Assembly (NCBI GenBank): GCA_943788345.1 | Contig: CALSPX010000009.1 | Span: 62,001-126,000 of the forward strand | Source of the DNA: Ascidiaceihabitans sp023955215 | GTDB taxonomy: Bacteria; Pseudomonadota; Alphaproteobacteria; Rhodobacterales; Rhodobacteraceae | Direction of reading: 5' to 3' | DNA: 64,000 nt | Shown here: positions 8,945 to 16,668 of the stretch, piece after piece | Position numbering within the stretch: position 1 is the first letter of the stretch | How the letters are laid out: each line of letters begins with the position of its first letter | Position numbers and translations under genes: made by a program | Notes under the pieces: model-generated | Database searches by the model: none | Seen by the model: the letters and a program-made list of their open reading frames with translations, nothing else | What the model was told of the DNA's origin: nothing

Positions 8945-9660
8945 GGCGCAGCCTCTTGCTTGCGTGTGATCCATATTTCGGTTTGCGATCCCGCGGCCAT
9001 ACCCGCAAATCCTGCGATAATCAGGCCCAGTGAATACGGAACGTTGATGCAGATTAGACTGACAACGATTGCCGTGATCGCGGCAACTAGGTGTGGCAAG
9101 CTGCGTATCATCGGGGCAATCATTGATAGGAACGCGATGGGTAGGGCAAAGTCGATCGGTATGCTTGGCGGCAGTTGGGTGCCCAGTGCTGCGCCAAGAA
9201 AGCTACAAATGAACCATGCGCCCATGACTAATGTACATGTCCCGAAATAATACGCGGTGCGCTGTGGTACGCTCATGTTTGGTGCATCTTCGAACTTTGC
9301 ATGCGCTAAGGCATAACTTTGGTCAACCAACATGTATGACATCAAAACCCGTTGCCACAGTGGTGCAGTTCCAAGGTAGGGGGTGATGGCGGCGGAATAC
9401 ATCGCTACGCGCAGGTTCACAGCGAGTGCGGAAATCAACACGATCAAGGTTGGCGCTTCTTTTTGCATCAACTCAAGGGCAGTGAACTGGGCGGCCCCGG
9501 CGATGACCACAAAGGAAAAGCTCATGACCTCAAAAAGGTTCAAACCAGCTTCGGTTGCGATGACACCAAACAGCACGGCAAAAGGCGCGGCGACCAAAAT
9601 AAAAGGCGCCCCGTCGCGAACGCCCATCCAGTAGGCGGATTTGGTGGTGGTGGATGTCAT
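8941..9660 (-). CDS. azlC: AzlC family ABC-unrelated permease (branched-chain amino acid export)
   Basis: This 239-residue inner-membrane protein has the AzlC signature near the N-terminus: GVRDGAPFILVAAPFAVLFGVIA, then SFVVIAGAAQFTALELM. Family members such as YgaZ export branched-chain amino acids with a small AzlD partner, which follows directly. It is divergent from fdhD, with only 48 bases between the starts, so the promoters must be tightly packed. Confidence 0.9.
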   Translation of the reverse strand: MTSTTTKSAYWMGVRDGAPFILVAAPFAVLFGVIATEAGLNLFEVMSFSFVVIAGAAQFTALELMQKEAPTLIVLISALAVNLRVAMYSAAITPYLGTAPLWQRVLMSYMLVDQSYALAHAKFEDAPNMSVPQRTAYYFGTCTLVMGAWFICSFLGAALGTQLPPSIPIDFALPIAFLSMIAPMIRSLPHLVAAITAIVVSLICINVPYSLGLIIAGFAGMAAGSQTEIWITRKQEAAP

Positions 9661-9708
9661 GTGGAACTCTTAGATTATCCTCAAACGACTAGCTGTCAAA
9701 AGGTAGGG

Positions 9709-10599
9709 ATGCAATTGGCAAGATCAGATGACATGGAGCACTACTTGGTTGCCCCTGATCCGGCAAAGGTCGGATTGACCCGCCACGTTGTTGGCACAGA
9801 CCACACTGGCGCGGAAACCGCGTTGTCGGTCGTGGAAGAGCGTCCGTTGACGATCTTCCTGAACCGCCAAGAAATTGTGACAGCGATGACCATTGGGGAT
9901 TACCCTGAGTATTTGGCGTTAGGTTTTTTGAAGAACCAAGGAATGTTGGCTCATGATGATGTTGTAACTGGTGTCGATTATGACGACGAACTTGAAACTG
10001 TCGTGGTGCGTACGCAAACGGTTACCAATCACGAAGAAAAGCTAGCCAAGAAAACCCGTACCAGCGGATGCGCTGTCGGGACTGTCTTTGGCGATATGAT
10101 GGAAGGTCTTGAGGGACTTGAACTGGCGCAGACCAGTGTTCGTACCTCATGGCTGTATTCCTTGGCGGCCAAGATTAACCGCACGCCCAGCATATATCTT
10201 GAAGCGGGTGCCATTCACGGAACTGTCTTGTGCCAAGAAGATCGCCCTTTGGTTTATATGGAAGATGTTGGCCGTCATAACGCGGTCGACAAGATCGCAG
10301 GCTGGATGCTGCAAGAAGGTGTAAGTGCTGAAGACAAGATCCTTTATACGACAGGGCGTCTAACCTCGGAAATGGTAATCAAAACGGCGATGATGGGCAT
10401 ACCTGTTCTGGCGTCGCGTTCGGGCTTTACCGCTTGGGGTGTCGAGATTGCACAGCAAGTTGGGCTGACTTTGATCGGTCGAATGCGGGGGCAACGTTTC
10501 ATGTGTCTAAGTGGCAAGGAACGCCTGATTTGGGACGCTGATCCAAGCGCAGTTAAGGACGAACCACGCAAGTCTGGGCGTAAAGGCGGTAAGACATGA
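9709..10599 (+). CDS. fdhD: Formate dehydrogenase accessory sulfurtransferase FdhD
   Basis: FdhD moves sulfur from a cysteine desulfurase to the molybdenum cofactor of formate dehydrogenase. The 296-residue protein has LTIFLNRQEIVTAMTIGD, the active-site loop TSGCAVGT with C121, and GRHNAVDKIAGW plus YTTGRLTSEMVIK. Only one cysteine is present in the loop where many homologues have CxxC. I chose ATG at 9709; ATG at 9733 is possible. The frame runs far upstream into azlC antisense, which is not coding. Its TGA overlaps mobA. No formate dehydrogenase subunit gene is in the window. Confidence 0.92.
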   Translation: MQLARSDDMEHYLVAPDPAKVGLTRHVVGTDHTGAETALSVVEERPLTIFLNRQEIVTAMTIGDYPEYLALGFLKNQGMLAHDDVVTGVDYDDELETVVVRTQTVTNHEEKLAKKTRTSGCAVGTVFGDMMEGLEGLELAQTSVRTSWLYSLAAKINRTPSIYLEAGAIHGTVLCQEDRPLVYMEDVGRHNAVDKIAGWMLQEGVSAEDKILYTTGRLTSEMVIKTAMMGIPVLASRSGFTAWGVEIAQQVGLTLIGRMRGQRFMCLSGKERLIWDADPSAVKDEPRKSGRKGGKT

Positions 10600-11204
10600 A
10601 CGGTTCATTGGGTGTCATTCTAGCAGGGGGATTAGCAACGCGTATGGGTGGCGGAGACAAGGGCGTTTTGCCGCTTGGGTCATCCACATTGCTCAGCCAC
10701 GTGATCGATCGATTGACGCCGCAAGTGGATGGCATTGCGCTGAACGTAAACGGCGATGGTTCGCGGTTTTCCCATTTGGGGTTCCCAGTTATCGCCGACA
10801 GTATTGATGGGTTTGCAGGTCCATTGGCTGGTGTACTTGCCGGACTTGATTGGGCGGCTGAGCAAGGCGCGAATAGCATTGTGACCGCAGCGGCAGACAC
10901 GCCGTTTTTCCCGTCTGATTTGGCTGCACAGCTACACCGTGAGGGAGAAGGGATGGCACATCCTTTGGTTATAGCAGCGACGCCTGATCCTAAACGCGGC
11001 ACCTCACGCCATCCCACTTTTGGACTTTGGCCCGTCGCATTGCGTGAAGATTTGCGTGCGGCCCTATTGGGTGGAGTGCGTAAAGTTGTGCAATGGACTG
11101 ACAGTCATGATGGGCGGTTGGCCATGTTCCCTGTTGATCAGGTAGATCCTTTCTTTAACGTAAACACACCCGAAGATTTGGCACAGGCAGAGGCGATGTT
11201 ATGA
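10596..11204 (+). CDS. mobA: Molybdenum cofactor guanylyltransferase MobA
   Basis: MobA adds GMP to molybdopterin to form the MGD cofactor. The 202-residue protein begins with the nucleotidyltransferase motif ILAGGLATRMGGGDKG (residues 8-23) and has AADTPFFPSDL for metal and nucleotide binding. It starts inside the fdhD stop (ATGA at 10596-10599) and ends inside the mobB start (ATGA at 11201-11204), so translation of the chain is coupled. Confidence 0.93.
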   Translation: MNGSLGVILAGGLATRMGGGDKGVLPLGSSTLLSHVIDRLTPQVDGIALNVNGDGSRFSHLGFPVIADSIDGFAGPLAGVLAGLDWAAEQGANSIVTAAADTPFFPSDLAAQLHREGEGMAHPLVIAATPDPKRGTSRHPTFGLWPVALREDLRAALLGGVRKVVQWTDSHDGRLAMFPVDQVDPFFNVNTPEDLAQAEAML

Positions 11205-11698
11205 GAGTCTATGGCGTGGTCGGTTGGAAGAATGCGGGCAAAACAGGATTGATGGAACGGCTGGTTACAGAAATCTCTGGACGTGGTTTCAGCGTTTCCA
11301 CTGTTAAACATGCCCACCATACCTTTGATGTGGATCACGAGGGCAAGGACAGCTATCGCCACCGCATAGCCGGTGCCCGTGAAGTTTTGTTAGCCTCGCG
11401 CAACCGGTTTGCATTGATGCACGAGATGCGTGGCGATGATGAACCGACACTGAGCGAGTTGTTGGGAAAATTGGCCCCCGTCGACTTGGTTCTGATCGAG
11501 GGGTATAAACGCGACGCGCACTCAAAGATCGAAGCGTTTCGCGCTGAAACGGACAACCCTTTGATCGCGACAGATGATCCGACCATTCGCGCTGTAGCAT
11601 CTGACACACCGATGCCACTTGATCGTCCTGTATTCGACCTGGACGACACTGTCGCGGTTGCCGACTTTATTCTGAGTGAAGTGGGGCTAATCAAATGA
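11201..11698 (+). CDS. mobB: Molybdopterin-guanine dinucleotide biosynthesis protein B
   Basis: This is a 165-residue P-loop GTPase that assists MobA. The Walker A motif is GWKNAGKTGL (residues 6-15), and the family motif VLIEGYKRDAHSKIE lies near residue 103. It overlaps mobA upstream and moeA downstream by four bases each. Confidence 0.92.
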   Translation: MRVYGVVGWKNAGKTGLMERLVTEISGRGFSVSTVKHAHHTFDVDHEGKDSYRHRIAGAREVLLASRNRFALMHEMRGDDEPTLSELLGKLAPVDLVLIEGYKRDAHSKIEAFRAETDNPLIATDDPTIRAVASDTPMPLDRPVFDLDDTVAVADFILSEVGLIK

Positions 11699-12957
11699 GC
11701 GGTCCAATCACGCCCCCACCACTGGGTAACGACTGTTTTGCATTGCCTGCTGGCGTGCATTGGACACCCGTTGATGAAGCATTGGCGCTGCTGCGTGAAC
11801 GCCTGACGCCTGTAACGGGGCGCGAAACTGTTCCTGTATCTCGTGCAATGGGGCGGGTCTTGGCAGATGACGTGGTTGCGCCGCGTGCTAACCCACCTTT
11901 GCCTAACACTGCTGTGGATGGATATGGGTTTGCTGGAGGCCGTCCAGAGGGTCCACATGTCTTGGTGCTACTGGATGAACGCGCTGCTGCGGGCCCGCGA
12001 TTGGCCACTGTTGTTCCAGAAGGGCGGGCCGTTCGTATTCTAACGGGTGCGGCATTGCCAACTGGTGTGGATACTGTGGTTCTTCAAGAAGATGTGACGA
12101 TTGCTGATGGTCAGATTGCTTTCAACGGCCCAATTAAAACGGGTGCCAATACCCGCCGCGCCGGTGAAGATGTTCGTAAGGGTGATGTTATCCTAACGGC
12201 GGGTCGTCGTGTGACTGCTGCAGATATGGCGATATTAGCCGCGACTGGGGCAGATCAAGTTAATGTGCGTGTGCCTTTGCGCGTGGCTGTTGTTTCAACA
12301 GGTGATGAGCTGGTTGAAGCGGGTCAATCAGCTAAACAAGATCAGATTTATGATGCGAACCGTCCGATGTTGTTATCTATGATTACGGCCATGGGCCACG
12401 TGCCTGTGGACATGGGACGCTGCGCCGACGATCGTGCCGCTTTAAGCCGCGTTTTGGACGATGCGACTAGAAATGCTGACGTTGTTATCACCAGTGGGGG
12501 TGCATCAGCTGGGGATGAAGATCATGTTTCGTCGTTGATGACAGAGGCTGGCGCGATGCAGATGTGGCGGATCGCGATTAAGCCAGGGCGTCCATTAGCC
12601 TTGGGTCTTTGGAACAATACACCCGTATTTGGTTTGCCTGGTAACCCTGTGGCGGCAATGGTGTGTACTTTGGTATTCGCTAGACCAGCAATGGCTCAAT
12701 TGGCTGGCGCGGGATGGGTGGCCCCTGTTGGCTATGATGTGCCCGCAAACTTCACAAAATCGAAAAAAGCTGGGCGGCGTGAATATTTGCGGGCACGAAT
12801 GTGCGATGGACAGGTCGAAGTGTTTGGATCTGAGGGCTCAGGTCGCATTAGTGGCTTAAGTTGGGCTGATGGCTTTGTCGAATTGGCTGAGGATGCGCAG
12901 ACAATCAACAAAGGCGACCTTGTGCGTTACGTTCCATTTGGAAGCTTTGGCCTGTAA
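11695..12957 (+). CDS. moeA: Molybdopterin molybdotransferase MoeA
   Basis: MoeA inserts molybdate into adenylylated molybdopterin. The 420-residue protein has the N-terminal MoeA domain (PPLPNTAVDGYGF, a variant of the usual DGYA motif), the MoCF-binding domain with VVSTGDELVEAG and SGGASAGDEDHV, then KPGRPLALG and FGLPGNPVAA, and the C-terminal beta domain. About 20 extra residues precede the usual N-terminus. It is last in the fdhD-mobA-mobB-moeA run and overlaps mobB by four bases. Confidence 0.93.
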   Translation: MSGPITPPPLGNDCFALPAGVHWTPVDEALALLRERLTPVTGRETVPVSRAMGRVLADDVVAPRANPPLPNTAVDGYGFAGGRPEGPHVLVLLDERAAAGPRLATVVPEGRAVRILTGAALPTGVDTVVLQEDVTIADGQIAFNGPIKTGANTRRAGEDVRKGDVILTAGRRVTAADMAILAATGADQVNVRVPLRVAVVSTGDELVEAGQSAKQDQIYDANRPMLLSMITAMGHVPVDMGRCADDRAALSRVLDDATRNADVVITSGGASAGDEDHVSSLMTEAGAMQMWRIAIKPGRPLALGLWNNTPVFGLPGNPVAAMVCTLVFARPAMAQLAGAGWVAPVGYDVPANFTKSKKAGRREYLRARMCDGQVEVFGSEGSGRISGLSWADGFVELAEDAQTINKGDLVRYVPFGSFGL

Positions 12958-13032
12958 TACGGGTCGCTTTTAGGTCGCCAGAGGGTCGTTTGCAGCCTTG
13001 CTTGATCGCAGTTGTCTGTCTACGAAGTTTGG

Positions 13033-14172
13033 ATGACAGATACATCGCAAAACCCCGCCAAAAAAACCGTCGTTAACAGTTGGAACGAATGGGATCCATT
13101 ACACCACGTGATCGTAGGCCGCGCTGACGATTGCCACATCCCACCGGAAGAACCAGCGTTAGACGCGAAGGTTCCCGAAGACAGTGACATGCGTGGCCAA
13201 TGGGGCCGCCGTCCACAAGAAACCATCGACCGCGCGAATGAGTTGCTCGACAACTTTGCGGATATGCTGACCAAGCGCGGTGTGCGCGTTGATCGCCCAA
13301 ACAGTATCGATCATTCCCAAAGTGTAACGACACCTGACTTTCACACCGAAAGCCAGTTTGGTTGCATGCCACCACGCGATGTTTTGTTGACTGTTGGTTC
13401 TGAAATGCTGGAAGCGACAATGTCTTATCGTTGCCGTTGGTTCGAGTACCTAAACTATCGTCCATTGCTAAAGCAGTATTTTGAAGACGACCCAAAGTTT
13501 CGCCACGAAGCTGCGCCAAAACCGCGCCTGACGAACGAAGATTATCACCCCGATTACCTTAGTGACAAAATTGGTGACACGCAGCGTCTGAAGTGGGCTG
13601 AAGAAAAGTTCTTTGTGACCACGGAAGAAGAACCATTATTTGATGCGGCTGACGTTTTGCGTTTTGGCCGTGATTTGGTCGTGCAGCATGGGTTTACCAC
13701 GAACCTTAAAGGGATCGAATGGTTGCGCCGTCACTTCCCCGATCACCGCGTTCACACTGTGAACTTCCCTGGTGACCCGTATCCAATCCACATCGATGCG
13801 ACATTTACGCCTTTGCGCCCTGGTTTGATCCTGAACAACCCGCAGCGCCGCCTGCCAGAAGAGCAGCGTAAGATGTACAATGACAACGGTTGGGAAATTG
13901 TGGACGCAGCCCAACCTGCGCACAACGCACCACCAGCGCTTTGCTATTCATCAACATGGTTGTCTATGAACGTCTTGGTACTAGATCCGAAAACGGTTTG
14001 CGTTGAGAAATCTGAGGTCTATCAGGCCGAGCAAATGGATAAGTTAGGCATGAACGTAATCGAAGTCGAATTGCGCGATGCTTATGCCTTTGGTGGTGGT
14101 CTGCACTGCTGTACCGCGGATGTGTACCGCGAAGGTGATTGCGAAGATTATTTCCCAAACATGCCATCCTAA
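13033..14172 (+). CDS. Amidinotransferase (glycine/inosamine-phosphate amidinotransferase family)
   Basis: The enzyme moves an amidino group, usually from arginine, to an amine acceptor. The 379-residue protein has the full AGAT-type triad: D207 in DAADVLRFGRD, H253 in HIDATFTPL, and the nucleophile C359 in FGGGLHCCTADVYR. ATG at 13033 fits the family start; an in-frame GTG lies seven codons upstream. The acceptor (glycine, lysine, scyllo-inosamine phosphate) cannot be told from sequence. It stands alone, with no methyltransferase or streptomycin-type genes nearby. Confidence 0.85.
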   Translation: MTDTSQNPAKKTVVNSWNEWDPLHHVIVGRADDCHIPPEEPALDAKVPEDSDMRGQWGRRPQETIDRANELLDNFADMLTKRGVRVDRPNSIDHSQSVTTPDFHTESQFGCMPPRDVLLTVGSEMLEATMSYRCRWFEYLNYRPLLKQYFEDDPKFRHEAAPKPRLTNEDYHPDYLSDKIGDTQRLKWAEEKFFVTTEEEPLFDAADVLRFGRDLVVQHGFTTNLKGIEWLRRHFPDHRVHTVNFPGDPYPIHIDATFTPLRPGLILNNPQRRLPEEQRKMYNDNGWEIVDAAQPAHNAPPALCYSSTWLSMNVLVLDPKTVCVEKSEVYQAEQMDKLGMNVIEVELRDAYAFGGGLHCCTADVYREGDCEDYFPNMPS

Positions 14173-14181
14173 GAGAATTGA

Positions 14182-14215
14182 TTTCATCCGCTAGCAAGTT
14201 GGCTGGCGGGTGAAA
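14182..14215 (+). terminator. Long hairpin after the amidinotransferase gene
   Basis: A 14-bp stem (TTTCATCCGCTAGC with GGCTGGCGGGTGAAA, three G-T pairs) and a 5-base loop follow the stop by ten bases. The T-run comes only about 18 bases later, so it may be a terminator or an mRNA 3'-end stabiliser. Confidence 0.5.
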
Positions 14216-14280
14216 CCCTATCGCCGGTTTGCCTTTTTACTAATCACGTCTACCTGTTGAGCAACAAATTGGAGCCGGCC

Positions 14281-14802
14281 ATGAAAAATATCCTGACGCT
14301 TTGTACATTCATCTTAGCCAGCCCAATTGCGGTCTTTGCTGGTGAGCCTAATTGCGACGTGAGCTTGGATGTTCGATTTTTAGAGGGTGCTCCAGTTGAT
14401 CGGTTTGTTCTGACCAACGGATCAGAACGTGGGATTATTCAGGCAGAGGTTCAATTTGATTTACGCCCATCCGCTGGGAAGCTGATTTTTGATACGCAAA
14501 GTGGTGGCTCTGGCGTCGAAGTGTACCAACCCTTCGAAAGTACAGCTGCAAATCTGGACGTCGCTGATGGTGCCGAAGGTTTGCGTATGCCACTGGGCGG
14601 ATTGGAAGCAGGCGCATCAATTAGCTTTACCATTGACGTGGATGATCGCTTAACAGCATCTGACTTGGGACAAATCAGGGTGTCAGGGTCTGAAATGCAA
14701 GGCACCGTCGTGACGTTAACAATTGATGAACACAGCTATTCAGCGGTTTTTAACGCGAAGAATTTAGCGGTGATCGATGCAGGTTGTGCTGACAAGATTT
14801 AG
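14281..14802 (+). CDS. Secreted protein, aggregation-factor-core-like
   Basis: This 173-residue protein has a signal peptide (MKNILTLCTFILASPIAVFA). The mature part is a predicted beta-rich domain with FDTQSGGSGVEVYQPFES and a middle stretch GASISFTIDVDDRL, resembling the short Roseobacter proteins labelled aggregation factor core. GGAG sits six bases before ATG 14281; the upstream extension of the frame has no leader features. It contains two cysteines in the mature part (GEPNCDVS and the C-terminal DAGCADKI). Its stop interlocks with the convergent gene at 14799-14802. Confidence 0.6.
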   Translation: MKNILTLCTFILASPIAVFAGEPNCDVSLDVRFLEGAPVDRFVLTNGSERGIIQAEVQFDLRPSAGKLIFDTQSGGSGVEVYQPFESTAANLDVADGAEGLRMPLGGLEAGASISFTIDVDDRLTASDLGQIRVSGSEMQGTVVTLTIDEHSYSAVFNAKNLAVIDAGCADKI

Positions 14803-15818
14803 TCAAACGTACCAGCAACACGACCTAACAACATAAATGCCCGTGCCGTGCGTGTGTCTGAAAGCGCAGAGATTTCGCTGTCATTGGCGCGCGGTTCAAA
14901 TTCAGCAAATACCTTATCAAATCGGCGTAAAAAGTGGTGCGCTGCATCGCGAAAAATCGGGTCTTGTTTCATACGACCCGAAGTCAAAACCAGTGATGAA
15001 CGATCCCGAACGCCACCTAGAGCAGCAACCGGGCGACCACGTGTTCCACCCGCGAACTGACGCCAGATCTCTGGGCGCGCACGGTCAGGGCGCAAATCAT
15101 CCATATAAATGCCGTCTTGGCTTAGTAGGGTCAAAACGTCTTGTGCCGCTTGGATCAGTTGGCTTGCTTCGCGATCCTTAAGGGCACGGCGCAATGCGGC
15201 AAAACCAACTTCGTCTTCTGCGGTTTCCGGGAAGTTCATTGCCCGAATAAAGTCTTCTGTTGCCAATGGCGGAGTGATGTCTTCGGCTGTTGTTCCCAAT
15301 GCGAGGGCAGGTTGATCATCCGTTTCTACAACAACTGGTGCGGCGGCGCGGTTTGGTTCGCTGGCAGCGTCCCGACGTGTTGTGAATGTTGCCAATGTTG
15401 TTTCCGTCTTGCGTGCGGCGGCTGCGATTTCATCTAACTTGCGGCTAACCGAGGGCTCGTTAGCCAAGTCGCGACCTTGTGATTGCGCGATATACGCCTG
15501 ACGAATAGCATCGATTGCCGTCTGCAAACGTTGGCTTTCTTCACGCATAACACGGCTGGCACGAGCTGCGGTGGCGGCAACCCAAATCATTGCGACAGGC
15601 ATAAATATTGCGAGCATCGTCATAAGAAAACGCAATCCGCCACGATCGACAGGTGCATTAGGTTGGTCCGGCAAGGTTAGGAAGAAAATGGCTGCGCCAA
15701 TCAACCAAATCACACTTAAGACGATTGCGATGGTCTCGATCCCACTGACAGCGCTATGAACTGGGCGGTCGTATATACCCAAAGGGGTCGGGCGGGATTT
15801 TGAGGTTTGATTGGACAT
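14799..15818 (-). CDS. Conserved two-helix membrane protein, unknown function
   Basis: I do not recognise a named family. The 339-residue protein has a short cytoplasmic N-terminus, two membrane helices (residues about 28-48 and 66-84), a coiled-coil-prone stretch (residues 85-150: MREESQRLQTAIDAIRQAY), a variable linker, and a conserved-looking soluble domain from about 185 to the end. It starts 15 bases after greA and is probably cotranscribed with it. Confidence 0.65.
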   Translation of the reverse strand: MSNQTSKSRPTPLGIYDRPVHSAVSGIETIAIVLSVIWLIGAAIFFLTLPDQPNAPVDRGGLRFLMTMLAIFMPVAMIWVAATAARASRVMREESQRLQTAIDAIRQAYIAQSQGRDLANEPSVSRKLDEIAAAARKTETTLATFTTRRDAASEPNRAAAPVVVETDDQPALALGTTAEDITPPLATEDFIRAMNFPETAEDEVGFAALRRALKDREASQLIQAAQDVLTLLSQDGIYMDDLRPDRARPEIWRQFAGGTRGRPVAALGGVRDRSSLVLTSGRMKQDPIFRDAAHHFLRRFDKVFAEFEPRANDSEISALSDTRTARAFMLLGRVAGTFD

Positions 15819-15833
15819 TTTTCTGCGATCCTA

Positions 15834-16304
15834 TCAGGCGAAAACGATGGAGAGAACTTCGTAAGATTTCACACCGCCGGGTGTGCGTACCTCAACGCTG
15901 TCGCCTTCGTCCTTGCCAATAAGAGCACGAGCGATTGGGGATTTGATGTTAAGCAGACCTGCTTCAATGCTGGCCTCATATTCGCCAACGATCTGATAGG
16001 TTTTTTCCTCGTCAGTGTCTTCGTCGACCAAAGTGACTTTTGCGCCAAACTTGATCGTACCTGACATTTTTGCAGGATCGATGACATCTGCCAATGAAAT
16101 AACGCCCTCTAGCTCTTTCACACGTCCCTCGATGAAGGACTGTTTTTCTTTGGCTGAGTGATATTCTGCGTTCTCGGACAAATCGCCGTGTTCACGTGCA
16201 TCTGCAATGGCTCTGATGATGGTAGGGCGTTCGACCGTTTTCAGGTGCTTTAGCTCTACTTCCAAATCAGTGTGCCCTTTGCGGGTCATTGGGATCTTTT
16301 CCAT
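15834..16304 (-). CDS. greA: Transcription elongation factor GreA
   Basis: GreA rescues backtracked RNA polymerase by stimulating transcript cleavage. The 156-residue protein has the N-terminal coiled coil with the acidic tip and signature DAREHGDLSENAEYHSAKE (residues 36-54) and the C-terminal FKBP-like domain (TYQIVGEYEAS, then SPIARALIGKDEGD). Length is normal. A terminator-like hairpin lies in the leader 18 bases upstream of the start, and the ribosome-binding site is weak. Confidence 0.96.
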   Translation of the reverse strand: MEKIPMTRKGHTDLEVELKHLKTVERPTIIRAIADAREHGDLSENAEYHSAKEKQSFIEGRVKELEGVISLADVIDPAKMSGTIKFGAKVTLVDEDTDEEKTYQIVGEYEASIEAGLLNIKSPIARALIGKDEGDSVEVRTPGGVKSYEVLSIVFA

Positions 16305-16668
16305 AACATTGGTCCAACTGTGAAAAGCGGCCCAAATGGGCCGCTGTTAAAGGTTACGTTCCAAATGACCCAAAGGGGCATGTAAATGCAAGTGTTCTAA
16401 ACATGTTGGGCTGTTCTTAGCTGTTGTGTTGCATTGCGTGCGTCAGCTTGGTGTCTTCTTTGGTCGGTCCTGAATGCGATCGTCATTCACGTGCATAAGG
16501 ATCTGACGCACTGCGTCAGCGATTTGACGGTTCTAAGGCATACAGCCAAACCGCATTTGATTTACGTTGTGTCGAGATTGCATTGACCTGCCTGCTGGGG
16601 TAGCAAAATGTGAAAGAATATTTCGTTCGAATCTTGATGTTCGACGCCTATGAAAAAGGACTCACAGA
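16305..16668. other. Intergenic region between divergent greA and ETF-QO
   Basis: These 364 bases hold no supported gene. They contain the greA leader hairpin (16322-16345), a perfect 17-base palindrome CTGACGCACTGCGTCAG at 16503-16519, and the ETF-QO leader with AAGGA about nine bases before ATG. Both promoters must lie here, but I could not name convincing -35/-10 boxes. Confidence 0.6.
16322..16345 (-). terminator. Terminator-like hairpin in the greA leader
   Basis: On the minus strand a perfect 8-bp stem (AGCGGCCC, loop ATTT, GGGCCGCT) is followed at once by TTTT. No minus-strand gene ends just upstream, so it probably lies in the greA 5' leader and could act as an attenuator. Confidence 0.6.

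Noticed and set aside
9352..9708. Long N-terminal extension of fdhD
   Set aside because: The region is antisense to azlC; the extension has no FdhD similarity, and ATG 9709 gives the family length.
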